From: Pseudomonas sp. S30
GTDB taxonomy: Bacteria > Pseudomonadota > Gammaproteobacteria > Pseudomonadales > Pseudomonadaceae
Reading direction: 5' to 3'
Assembly: GCF_016518545.1 (NCBI RefSeq)
Contig: NZ_JACVTO010000028.1
Location: forward strand, 1-53,566
Length of the DNA: 53,566 nt
Part shown: positions 25,437-33,392 of the stretch, piece after piece
How positions within the stretch are numbered: position 1 is the first letter of the stretch
Layout of the letters: the number at the start of each line of letters is the position of its first letter
The notes under the pieces: model-generated
Told to the model about the DNA's origin: nothing
Seen by the model: the letters and a program-made list of their open reading frames with translations, nothing else
Databases searched by the model: none
Translations under genes and position numbers: made by a program

Positions 25437-26240
25437 TCATAAGCGTTCGAACACCGACGGCAGTATCGGCCGCAGTGGCAGGTCCAGGCGGTGAATGCTT
25501 TCGCTGTGACCGATCATCAGCAGCCCGCCAGGGCGCAGATGCGGCATCAGGCGCAGCAGTACATCGGCCTTGCATCGCTCGTCGAAGCCCGCGAGCAGAT
25601 TGCGCAGCAGGATCGCATCGAACGCACCCAGGTGCTCCGGCAATGGCCGGATCAGGTTGATGTTCTCGAAGCGTACCCCTTCGCGCAGACCCGCAGCGAT
25701 CCGTAGACGACCGGCCGTTTGCTCGGCGCCACACAGGCAGTAGCGGCTCACCCAGCCTGGGGGGAAATAGCGCGCCTGGTTGACGTCGTAGAGGCCGGTC
25801 CTCGCCTGTTGCAGCAGGCAGTCGTCATAGTCGCTGGCCAGCACCTCCCAGCCGCCGGGCGCGCCCTGATCGGCCACCATGGCCAGGCTCCAGGCTTCCT
25901 CGCCCGTGGCGCAGGCCGCGCTCCACAGGCGCGGCCGATGGCCGATACCGGCCAGCCAGCGCAGCAGGTGCTCGAAGTGACGGTGTTCGCGGAAGAAGTA
26001 GGTGTCTCGGGCGATCAGCAGGCTGAGCAGCAGCGCCTGTTCGCCGGGTTGTGCGTCGACCAGCTCCAGATAGGCTTCGAAGCTGCTCAAGCCATGGTGC
26101 TGCAGGCGCGAGTGCAGGCGCCCGGCGACCACCCCCAGACGCGTATCGGCCAGTCGATGTCCGGTGGCCTGGTGCACTCGCTGGCGTATGCGCTCGAAAC
26201 CGGCCTGGTCCAGGTGGGGTGGACTGCTGGCGTCCGTCAT
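25437..26240 (-). CDS. CheR-type protein methyltransferase, divergent
   Basis: A 267-residue protein with the two-domain CheR layout: a small helical N-terminal domain (about 1-75) and a SAM-dependent methyltransferase domain. Recognisable motifs are RDTYFFREHRHF (family: T-x-FFRE), the SAM-binding SAACATGEEAWSLAM, VLASDYDDCLLQQA, and MIGHSESIH near the C-terminus. CheR enzymes methylate glutamates of chemoreceptors. Some motifs differ from the norm, for example LLRNLLAGF where CheR usually has FCRNV-IYF. No chemoreceptor, CheB, CheA or CheW gene is nearby, so it may serve a distant pathway or a non-chemotaxis target. Confidence 0.85.
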   Translation of the reverse strand: MTDASSPPHLDQAGFERIRQRVHQATGHRLADTRLGVVAGRLHSRLQHHGLSSFEAYLELVDAQPGEQALLLSLLIARDTYFFREHRHFEHLLRWLAGIGHRPRLWSAACATGEEAWSLAMVADQGAPGGWEVLASDYDDCLLQQARTGLYDVNQARYFPPGWVSRYCLCGAEQTAGRLRIAAGLREGVRFENINLIRPLPEHLGAFDAILLRNLLAGFDERCKADVLLRLMPHLRPGGLLMIGHSESIHRLDLPLRPILPSVFERL

Positions 26241-26464
26241 CCTTCGGCCTCCCCGGGGCCGGGCTGGCGTGTTGGATCGACGATGCTCGTGCGCATTCCC
26301 TGCGTCCCGTGTTCTGCTGGCGGATGGGAAATGATATCCAGTGACTCTCGGCCTCCATATCGGGGAGGCCCTTAAGTCCTGTCAGGTGGGAAAATGCGAA
26401 GGCCCTGCCGGGTCAGGGCAAGGCCTTAGGTGTCAGGCGTAGGGACGCAGGCGGCAGGGCGCGA
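26241..26464. other. Non-coding gap between cheR-like and glycine-zipper genes
   Basis: This gap of 224 bases holds the cheR-like gene's upstream region. Nearer the glycine-zipper gene is a nested inverted repeat around 26399-26430 (outer AAGGCC/GGCCTT, inner CCCTG/CAGGG). On the minus strand a weak T-rich stretch follows it, so it may end the glycine-zipper transcript. I see no gene in it. Confidence 0.4.
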
Positions 26465-26950
26465 TCAATGGCGGCCGTGATGACGGTGCCCACGGTGGCC
26501 GTAGTGCCGGTCGCGCCGCCCATGATCCCAGTGGCGGCGATCGTCGCGGCGGTAGCGGCGATCCTGTTCACGGCGATCCTCCTGATCGGCGCGATTGCCC
26601 ATGTAGTTGCCCAGCGCACCACCTGCACCGCCGCCGGCGGCAGCGCCTATCAGGCTGCCGGTGCTGCCGCCGAGCTGGCGCCCGACGACGTTGCCACCCG
26701 CTGCACCCAGGGCGCCGCCGATGGCGGCCTCGCCACGCTGGCGCTTGTCGGCACCTACGGCGCTACCCGCAGCGCCGCCCAGGCCGGCACCGATGGCCGA
26801 ACCGGTGCTGCCGCCGATGGACTGGCCGACGACCGAGCCGAGTACCCCGCCCAGTGCGCCGCCAACGCCGGCTTCGGTGGTGCCGCCGGCCATGGCTGCG
26901 CCGCTGAGCAGACCGAAAGACAACAACAGAATCGAGGAGTACTTCTTCAT
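26465..26950 (-). CDS. Glycine-zipper envelope protein with His/Arg-rich tail
   Basis: A 161-residue exported protein. A signal peptide (KKYSSILLLSFGLLSGAAMA) is cut near residue 21. Then comes a long glycine-zipper region (about 25-115) with small-residue repeats such as GGALGGVLGSVVGQSIGG and GGSTGSLIGAAAGGGAGG. This fits paired transmembrane helices of the glycine-zipper 2TM type. The last 45 residues are strongly basic and histidine-rich (ending HRGHRHHGRH). The function is not known; relatives are outer-membrane or periplasmic stress proteins. The ATG at 26950 gives a proper signal peptide; in-frame codons upstream to 27031 are leader. Confidence 0.82.
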   Translation of the reverse strand: MKKYSSILLLSFGLLSGAAMAGGTTEAGVGGALGGVLGSVVGQSIGGSTGSAIGAGLGGAAGSAVGADKRQRGEAAIGGALGAAGGNVVGRQLGGSTGSLIGAAAGGGAGGALGNYMGNRADQEDRREQDRRYRRDDRRHWDHGRRDRHYGHRGHRHHGRH

Positions 26951-27126
26951 CGACCGGAACCTCAAGGGGAAGACGAGGCGGAATTTGCCGTTCACGGCAG
27001 TCACTGGCAACGAAAATCCGACGAGTAGCACGAGTTGTACACAATCTTCTAACTTATTGATTTGAGTGTGAAACTTTGTGTCTTATGGCAGGTCTCAGGT
27101 TACTTGACACCCTCCATTGGTGACCC

Positions 27127-27921
27127 TCATCCCGGCGTTTTCACGCCACCGCGGGTGGTCGCCTGGCGATACTGGCGCGGGGTGAAGCCTGTCAGTTGCT
27201 TGAACTGTCGGCTGAACGCGCTGTGATCGGTATAGCCACAGGCCATCGCCACTTCGGTGATCGGCAACTCCGTCATCAGCAGACGGTGAGCGTGCTCCAG
27301 ACGCGCCTTGTGAATCATCTGCCGTGGCGTGAGATGAAACACCCGCTTGCAGTAGCGTTCCAGCTGGGCCACGGAAATGCCGGCGATACGGGTCAGCTCG
27401 CGCAGGCTGATCGGAAGATGGAAGTGCTGGCGAATGTGCTCGTCCACGGCGGCCAGGCGCTGGTAGGCCGGGTGCGTGTCGGCGGCCGCCTGCAGGTCGA
27501 CCGAGATGCCCACCAGGCCGATGATCGTCCCCTCATGATCGTACAGCGGGCGCTTGTGGGTGAGGCACCAGCCGGGTTCGCGGCTGCCGTACAGGTGCAG
27601 CTCCAGCTGGTCTTCCAGCACTCGCCCGTCCTCCAGCACTCGCCGGTCCTGCTCGGTGTACCCAGGCCCCAGCTGGGCCGGGAACACCTCTTCGCTGGTC
27701 TTGCCCAGCAGCGGTTGCAGGTGACGCAAGCCGCAGCGCTGCACCAGCGTGCTGTTGGCCAGTACGTAGCGCGCGGCCGAATCCTTGATGAAGATCGCCG
27801 CGTTGGGGATGGCGTCGAGGATCGGCAGCAGCAGCGATACGCCAGCCAGCAAGGCGTCCAGCGAAGCCGGGCGAGACTGCTCCAGTGAACGGTACAGCTT
27901 GACCAAGGGACGTTCGGCCAT
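27127..27921 (-). CDS. AraC-family regulator with PAS-like sensor (LhpR-like)
   Basis: A regulator with a PAS-like N-terminal sensor domain (about 25-150: NAAIFIKDSAARYVLANST, later IIGLVGISVDLQ) and a C-terminal AraC/XylS double helix-turn-helix (about 165-260). The last contains IAGISVAQLERYCKRVFHL and VAMACGYTDHSAFSRQFKQL. It is divergent from the hydroxyproline permease, so it is very likely the activator of that operon, as LhpR is in P. aeruginosa. An 18-base tandem duplication (27615-27650) sits inside the sensor. The start is uncertain: ATG 27921 gives MAERPLVKLYRSLE, while ATGs at 27978 and 28044 would add 19 or 41 residues. Confidence 0.88.
   Translation of the reverse strand: MAERPLVKLYRSLEQSRPASLDALLAGVSLLLPILDAIPNAAIFIKDSAARYVLANSTLVQRCGLRHLQPLLGKTSEEVFPAQLGPGYTEQDRRVLEDGRVLEDQLELHLYGSREPGWCLTHKRPLYDHEGTIIGLVGISVDLQAAADTHPAYQRLAAVDEHIRQHFHLPISLRELTRIAGISVAQLERYCKRVFHLTPRQMIHKARLEHAHRLLMTELPITEVAMACGYTDHSAFSRQFKQLTGFTPRQYRQATTRGGVKTPG
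27615..27650. repeat. 18-base in-frame tandem duplication inside the AraC gene
   Basis: Two adjacent 18-base units, CCAGCACTCGCCCGTCCT and CCAGCACTCGCCGGTCCT, differ at one base. On the coding strand they give RVLEDG followed by RVLEDQ in the PAS-like domain. The reading frame is kept. Confidence 0.85.
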
Positions 27922-28044
27922 CGTTGGGCTCTTCGCTGTGGGGGCGGGCGACCTGCGGCGGGTGTGCATTGCCGTCATGTCCGAGCCTAGCCAAGGCGCA
28001 CCCCCGAATGCCAGTGCTTTGCACGACTGTGCCGATTTCGTCAT

Positions 28045-28193
28045 CGCTGCCGCCGAAAACCATCAAGAAGCCTGACCGCGTTCGGTTCACTCTATCGACG
28101 TGCAAGCCGCCCTCTCCCAGAACCGAAGCGGCGCCACGCCGCCTCTGGTGACATCAGACCTGCCTATCCAATAACCAACAAAAAGGCGCACCC
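28045..28193 (+). promoter_or_regulatory. Divergent promoter region of the hydroxyproline cluster
   Basis: This region lies between the AraC gene and the permease, and must hold the controlled promoter of the operon. It contains a short inverted repeat GCGGCGCCACGCCGC near 28129-28143, about 50 bases before the permease ATG. I find no convincing sigma-70 or sigma-54 elements. Confidence 0.4.
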
Positions 28194-29813
28194 ATGTCAG
28201 GCAAATTCAAGAAGCAGTTGTCCTTGCTGGATCTCACATTCATCGGCCTCGGCGCGATCTTCGGCTCGGGCTGGTTGTTCGCCGCCAGCCACGTCTCGGC
28301 CATCGCCGGCCCGGCCGGCATCCTTTCCTGGTTTCTGGGCGGCTTCGCCGTGCTGCTGCTGGGCATCGTCTATTGCGAACTGGGCGCCGCCTTGCCGCGT
28401 GCCGGCGGCGTGGTGCGCTATCCGGTGTATTCCCACGGTCCGCTGCTGGGCTACCTGATGGGGTTCATCACCCTGATCGCCTTCTCCAGCCTGATCGCCA
28501 TCGAGGTGGTCGCCTCCCGGCAGTACGCTGCCGCCTGGTTTCCCAGCCTGACCCAGACCGGATCGAGCAACCCGACGGTCCTCGGCTGGCTGGTGCAGTT
28601 CGCGCTGCTGGGGCTGTTCTTCTTCCTCAACTACCGCAGCGTGAAGACTTTCGCCAAGGCCAACAACCTGATCAGCGTGTTCAAGTTCATCGTGCCGCTG
28701 CTGGTCATCGGCGTGCTCTTCACCTTCTTCAAGCCTGCCAACTTCGAGGTCCAGGGCTTCGCGCCGTTCGGCCTGACCGGGGTGGAGATGGCCGTGTCGG
28801 CGGGCGGCATCATCTTCGCCTACCTGGGGCTGACGCCGATCATTTCGGTGGCCAGCGAGGTGAAGAATCCCCAGCGCACCATCCCCATCGCGCTGATCCT
28901 GTCGGTGCTACTGTCCACCGCCATCTACGCCCTGCTGCAGCTGGCCTTCCTGGGCAGCGTACCGACCGACATGCTGAGCGACGGCTGGGCCAGCGTCACC
29001 CAGCATCTGGCGCTGCCCTACCGTGACATCGCCCTGGCGCTGGGGGTGGGCTGGCTGGCCTACCTGGTGGTGGCCGACGCGGTGATCTCGCCCAGTGGCT
29101 GCGGCAACATCTACATGAATGCCACCCCTCGGGTGATCTACGGCTGGGCGCAGACCGGCACCTTCTTCCGCTACTTCACCCGCATCGACGAAGCCTCGGG
29201 CATCCCGCGCCCGGCCCTGTGGCTGACGTTCGGCCTGGCGGTGTTCTGGACCTTGCCGTTCCCGTCCTGGGAGGCGCTGATCAACGTGGTCTCCGCCGCC
29301 CTGGTGCTCAGCTATGCCGTCGCGCCGGTATCGGTCGCGGCCCTGCGCCGCAATGCCCCGGACATGCCGCGTCCGTTCCGGGTCAAGGGCATGGGCGTGC
29401 TCGGCCCGCTGTCGTTCATCATCGCCGCGCTGATCGTCTACTGGTCGGGCTGGAGCACCGTGTCCTGGCTGCTGGCGCTGCAGATCCTGATGTTCGTGCT
29501 GTACCTGCTGTGCAGTCGCTTCGTGCCGACCCAGCACCTGTCGCTGGCCCAGCAGGTGCGCTGCTCGGCCTGGCTGATCGGCTTCTACGCCCTCACCATT
29601 TTGTGGTCCTGGCTGGGCAGCTTCGGCGGGCTGGGCGTGATCGGCCACCCGCTGGACACGCTGGTCGTGGCGATCAGTGCGCTGGGCGTCTACTACTGGG
29701 GCGCTGCCACCGGGGTGCCGGCGCCTCTGGTGCGTCTGGAGGGCGAGGACGAAAGCGAGACCTGCATCGACGACAGCCATACCCGCCCCGTTGCCGCCAC
29801 GGCTATTTCCTGA
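28194..29813 (+). CDS. APC-family amino acid permease (putative hydroxyproline uptake)
   Basis: A 539-residue inner-membrane transporter of the amino acid-polyamine-cation superfamily with about 12-14 hydrophobic segments. The first helix has the usual APC start LTFIGLGAIFGSGWLF with the glycine-rich substrate loop. AYLGLTPIISVASEVKNPQR resembles the conserved helix 6 to 7 region. Its place as first gene after the divergent regulator, with the hydroxyproline enzymes behind it, points to hydroxyproline import. The substrate is inferred from context only. The C-terminus is polar and cytoplasmic. Confidence 0.88.
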   Translation: MSGKFKKQLSLLDLTFIGLGAIFGSGWLFAASHVSAIAGPAGILSWFLGGFAVLLLGIVYCELGAALPRAGGVVRYPVYSHGPLLGYLMGFITLIAFSSLIAIEVVASRQYAAAWFPSLTQTGSSNPTVLGWLVQFALLGLFFFLNYRSVKTFAKANNLISVFKFIVPLLVIGVLFTFFKPANFEVQGFAPFGLTGVEMAVSAGGIIFAYLGLTPIISVASEVKNPQRTIPIALILSVLLSTAIYALLQLAFLGSVPTDMLSDGWASVTQHLALPYRDIALALGVGWLAYLVVADAVISPSGCGNIYMNATPRVIYGWAQTGTFFRYFTRIDEASGIPRPALWLTFGLAVFWTLPFPSWEALINVVSAALVLSYAVAPVSVAALRRNAPDMPRPFRVKGMGVLGPLSFIIAALIVYWSGWSTVSWLLALQILMFVLYLLCSRFVPTQHLSLAQQVRCSAWLIGFYALTILWSWLGSFGGLGVIGHPLDTLVVAISALGVYYWGAATGVPAPLVRLEGEDESETCIDDSHTRPVAATAIS

Positions 29814-29837
29814 ACGCCTGCGCTAGAGACCTTGCCC

Positions 29838-30764
29838 ATGAAACAGCTTCACGTCATCGACTCGCACACCGGCGGCGAGCCCACGCGCCTGGTCATGAAC
29901 GGCTTTCCGCCACTGCTGGGGCGCACCCTGGCCGAGCAGCGCGATGAACTGCGCGAGGAGCACGACCACTGGCGTCGCGCCTGCCTGCTGGAGCCGCGTG
30001 GCAACGATGTGCTGGTCGGCGCGCTGTACTGCCCGCCGGTTTCGGCCGATGCGACCTGCGGGGTGATCTTCTTCAACAACACCGGTTACCTGAACATGTG
30101 CGGTCACGGCACCATCGGCCTGATCGCCTCGCTCGCGCACCTGGGGCTGATCGGTCCGGGGCTGCACCGGATCGACACGCCGGTCGGCCAGGTCAGCGCC
30201 ACCCTGCATGAGGACGGCGCCGTCACCGTCGGCAACGTGCCTTCTTATCGCTACCGACGACAGGTGGCGGTGACGGTACCGGGTCATGGCGTCGTGCTCG
30301 GCGACATCGCCTGGGGCGGCAACTGGTTCTTCCTGGTGTCCGAGCACGGCCAGCGCCTGGCGCTGGACAACCGTGACGTGCTGACCGACTACACCTGGGC
30401 CATGTTGCAGGCGCTCGAGGCGCAGGGCATCACCGGCGAGCACGGCGCGCCCATCGACCACATCGAACTGTTCGCCGACGACCCCGAGGCCGACAGCCGC
30501 AACTTCGTCATGTGCCCCGGCAAGGCCTACGACCGCTCGCCATGTGGCACCGGCACCAGCGCCAAGCTCGCCTGCCTGTCGGCCGACGGCACCTTGCAAC
30601 CCGGACAGGTCTGGACCCAGGCCAGCATCACCGGCAGTCGTTTCCAGGGCCGCTACGAACGCGAAGGCGAACGTATCCGCCCGTTCATCACCGGCCGCGC
30701 CTACCTCACCGCCGACAGCACGCTGCTGATCGACGAGCAGGACCCTTTCGCCTGGGGCATCTGA
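29838..30764 (+). CDS. lhpA: 4-hydroxyproline 2-epimerase
   Basis: Interconverts trans-4-hydroxy-L-proline and cis-4-hydroxy-D-proline, the first step of bacterial hydroxyproline breakdown. The 308-residue protein belongs to the proline racemase superfamily. Both catalytic positions are cysteine: Cys88 in NMCGHGTIG and Cys236 in SPCGTGTSAK. That pattern marks epimerase/racemase activity rather than the dehydratase branch, in which one is threonine. The start at ATG 29838 gives MKQLHVIDSHTGGEPTRLV, the family N-terminus. It begins 24 bases after the permease stop. Confidence 0.93.
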   Translation: MKQLHVIDSHTGGEPTRLVMNGFPPLLGRTLAEQRDELREEHDHWRRACLLEPRGNDVLVGALYCPPVSADATCGVIFFNNTGYLNMCGHGTIGLIASLAHLGLIGPGLHRIDTPVGQVSATLHEDGAVTVGNVPSYRYRRQVAVTVPGHGVVLGDIAWGGNWFFLVSEHGQRLALDNRDVLTDYTWAMLQALEAQGITGEHGAPIDHIELFADDPEADSRNFVMCPGKAYDRSPCGTGTSAKLACLSADGTLQPGQVWTQASITGSRFQGRYEREGERIRPFITGRAYLTADSTLLIDEQDPFAWGI

Positions 30765-30805
30765 GTGCGCCCCTTTCCCCTTGAATGACGTCAGGAGCAA
30801 TGACA

Positions 30806-31753
30806 ATGACCAACAACATCTTCAGCGGCACCATGCCCGCACTGATGACGCCCTGCACCCCCGCCCGCACCCCGGACTTCGACGCCTTGGTGCGCAAGGG
30901 CCAGGCCCTGATCGAGGCCGGCATGAGCGCCGTGGTGTACTGCGGCTCGATGGGCGACTGGCCGCTGCTCAGCGAAGCCCAGCGCCAGGAAGGCGTCGCG
31001 CGGCTGGTGGCCGCGGGCATCCCGACCATCGTCGGTACGGGCGCGGTGAACTCCCGTGAAGCGGTATCCCATGCGGCCCACGCGGCCAAGGTGGGCGCTG
31101 CCGGGCTGATGGTCATTCCGCGTGTGCTCAGCCGTGGCGCATCGCCGATCGCCCAGAAGCACCACTTCTCGGCCGTCCTGGAGGCGGCGCCCACGTTGCC
31201 CGCGGTGATCTACAACAGCCCTTACTACGGCTTCGCCACCCGCGCCGAGCTGTTCTTCGAGCTGCGCCGCGAATTCCCCAACCTGATCGGCTTCAAGGAA
31301 TTCGGCGGTGGCGCCGATCTGCGCTACGCCGCCGAGCACATCACCTCCAAGGACGATCAGGTGACCCTGATGGTCGGTGTCGACACCCAGGTGGTGCATG
31401 GCTTCGTCAACTGCAACGCCACCGGTGCCATCACCGGCATCGGCAATGCGCTGCCGCGAGAAGTGCTGCAGCTGGTCACCCTGAGCCGGGCCGCCGCCAA
31501 GGGCGATGCCCGCGCCCGTCGCCTGGCTCGCGAGCTGGAGTCGGCCCTGGCGGTGCTGTCGTCGTTCGATGAGGGCTGCGACCTGGTGCTGTACTACAAG
31601 CACCTGATGGTGCTCAACGGCGATCACGAGTACGGCCTGCACTTCAACGAGAGCGACGAACTCAGCACTGCCCAGCGCAACTACGCCGAACAGCAATACG
31701 CGCTGTTCCGTACCTGGTACGCGAGCTGGTCGGCCGAGCAGAACCTGGCCTGA
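30806..31753 (+). CDS. lhpC: 1-pyrroline-4-hydroxy-2-carboxylate deaminase (DapA superfamily)
   Basis: Converts 1-pyrroline-4-hydroxy-2-carboxylate to 2-oxoglutarate semialdehyde and ammonia, the third step of the pathway. The 315-residue protein is a DHDPS/NAL-type TIM barrel. The Schiff-base lysine is Lys164 in LIGFKEFGGG and the conserved tyrosine is in AVIYNSPYYG. Function is taken from family and from its place between the epimerase and the semialdehyde dehydrogenase. AGGAG at 30793-30797 is eight bases from ATG 30806, so I prefer this to in-frame ATGs at 30785 and 30800. Confidence 0.9.
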   Translation: MTNNIFSGTMPALMTPCTPARTPDFDALVRKGQALIEAGMSAVVYCGSMGDWPLLSEAQRQEGVARLVAAGIPTIVGTGAVNSREAVSHAAHAAKVGAAGLMVIPRVLSRGASPIAQKHHFSAVLEAAPTLPAVIYNSPYYGFATRAELFFELRREFPNLIGFKEFGGGADLRYAAEHITSKDDQVTLMVGVDTQVVHGFVNCNATGAITGIGNALPREVLQLVTLSRAAAKGDARARRLARELESALAVLSSFDEGCDLVLYYKHLMVLNGDHEYGLHFNESDELSTAQRNYAEQQYALFRTWYASWSAEQNLA

Positions 31754-31813
31754 TGTGTCCGGGGTTGCAACGCAGCCCCCTTTCCCGAATCCGTAGATCG
31801 CACAGGAGGTCCC

Positions 31814-33391
31814 ATGATCCTCTCCGGTAACCTGCTGCTCGGCCAGACGCCGACGCCCGGTGGCTGCAAGGCCATCCATGCCATCGACCCGGCCACGGGG
31901 CATGTCCTGCAACCAGCCTATGGAGGTGCCACTGCCGAACAAGTGGCTCAAGCCTGCGTGCTGGCGCAGCAGGCCTTCGACAGCTATCGGGAAACCAGCC
32001 TCGAACAACGGGCCGGGTTTCTCGAAGCCATCGCCCGCCACATCGAGGCACTGGGCGATGCACTGATCGACCGCGCCGTGGCCGAAACCGGGCTGCCCAG
32101 GGCTCGCATCCAGGGCGAACGGGGCCGCACCTGTGGCCAGTTGCGCACCTTCGCGCGGGTCATTCGTGCGGGCGAATGGCTGGATGTGCGGGTCGACCCG
32201 GCCCAGCCCGAGCGCCAGCCGCTGCCGCGTCCCGACCTGCGCCAGCGCCAGGTGGCGTTGGGGCCGGTGGCGGTGTTCGGCGCCAGCAACTTTCCGCTGG
32301 CATTCTCGGTGGCCGGTGGCGACACCGCCTCGGCACTGGCGGCCGGCTGCCCGGTGGTGGTCAAGGCGCACAGCGCTCATCCCGGCACCACCGAGCTGGT
32401 GGGGCATGCGTTGGCTCAGGCCGTCGCCGAATGCGGCTTGCCGGCGGGGACGTTTTCGCTGCTGTACGGTGCAGGCCATCAGGTCGGGCTGGACCTGGTC
32501 CGCGACCCGCGCATCAAGGCGGTGGGTTTCACCGGTTCGCGCACGGCGGGCATCGCCTTGTGCCAGGCTGCCCAGGCGCGGCCGGAACCGATTCCAGTGT
32601 ACGCCGAAATGAGCGCGATCAATCCGGTGTTCCTGTTCGAAAACGCCCTGCACGCGCGTGCAGAGGACCTGGCGCAGGGCTATGTCGCCTCCCTCACGCA
32701 AGGGGCCGGGCAGTTCTGCACCAATCCGGGACTGGTCATCGCTCAACGTGGGCCGGCTCTGCAACGCTTCCTGCACGCGGCGGCGGCGCGGCTCGAGACC
32801 GTGGCCGCGCAGACCATGCTGACGCCGGGTATCTTCACCGCCTACCAGGCCGGCGTTGACGGGCTGGCCAAGCATCCCGAGGTGCGGTTCATCGCCGCGG
32901 GGCTGGCCGGGGAGGGTGCGAATCAGGGCCAGGCGCGGCTGTTCGAGGTCGATGCCGAGGTGTTCCTGGCCGACCCGCAGCTCAAGGACGAGGTGTTCGG
33001 CGCCGCCTCGCTGGTGGTGGCCTGCACCGATGATCGGCAGCGGCGGCAACTGGCCGAGCACCTGGAGGGCCAACTGACCGCCACGCTGCACCTGGACGAG
33101 GCCGACCTCGACAGTGCCCGTGCGCTGATGCCGGTTCTGGAGCGCAAGGCCGGGCGCATTCTGGTCAATGGCTGGCCAACGGGTGTGGAGGTGTGCGATG
33201 CGATGGTCCATGGCGGCCCATTCCCGGCCACCTCCGATGCCCGTACCAGTTCGGTGGGCACCGCGGCGATCCTGCGCTTCCTGCGTCCGGTCTGCTATCA
33301 GGACTTCCCCGACGCCTTGTTGCCCCATGCCTTGCGACAGGATAACCCGCTGCACCTGCGGCGCCTGATCGATGGCCGGCGGGAAGCCTGA
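31814..33391 (+). CDS. lhpG: 2-oxoglutarate semialdehyde dehydrogenase
   Basis: Oxidises 2-oxoglutarate semialdehyde to 2-oxoglutarate with NAD(P)+, the last step of hydroxyproline catabolism. The 525-residue aldehyde dehydrogenase has the catalytic cysteine Cys302 in GAGQFCTNPGL and the general base Glu265 in VYAEMSAINPV. The cofactor-binding VGFTGSRTAG and the substrate-channel segment VFGASNFPLAFSVAGGDTAS match the KGSA dehydrogenase group. It is preceded by AGGAGGT, a near-perfect ribosome-binding site, at 31803-31809. The next gene starts two bases after its stop. Confidence 0.92.
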   Translation: MILSGNLLLGQTPTPGGCKAIHAIDPATGHVLQPAYGGATAEQVAQACVLAQQAFDSYRETSLEQRAGFLEAIARHIEALGDALIDRAVAETGLPRARIQGERGRTCGQLRTFARVIRAGEWLDVRVDPAQPERQPLPRPDLRQRQVALGPVAVFGASNFPLAFSVAGGDTASALAAGCPVVVKAHSAHPGTTELVGHALAQAVAECGLPAGTFSLLYGAGHQVGLDLVRDPRIKAVGFTGSRTAGIALCQAAQARPEPIPVYAEMSAINPVFLFENALHARAEDLAQGYVASLTQGAGQFCTNPGLVIAQRGPALQRFLHAAAARLETVAAQTMLTPGIFTAYQAGVDGLAKHPEVRFIAAGLAGEGANQGQARLFEVDAEVFLADPQLKDEVFGAASLVVACTDDRQRRQLAEHLEGQLTATLHLDEADLDSARALMPVLERKAGRILVNGWPTGVEVCDAMVHGGPFPATSDARTSSVGTAAILRFLRPVCYQDFPDALLPHALRQDNPLHLRRLIDGRREA

Positions 33392-33392
33392 C

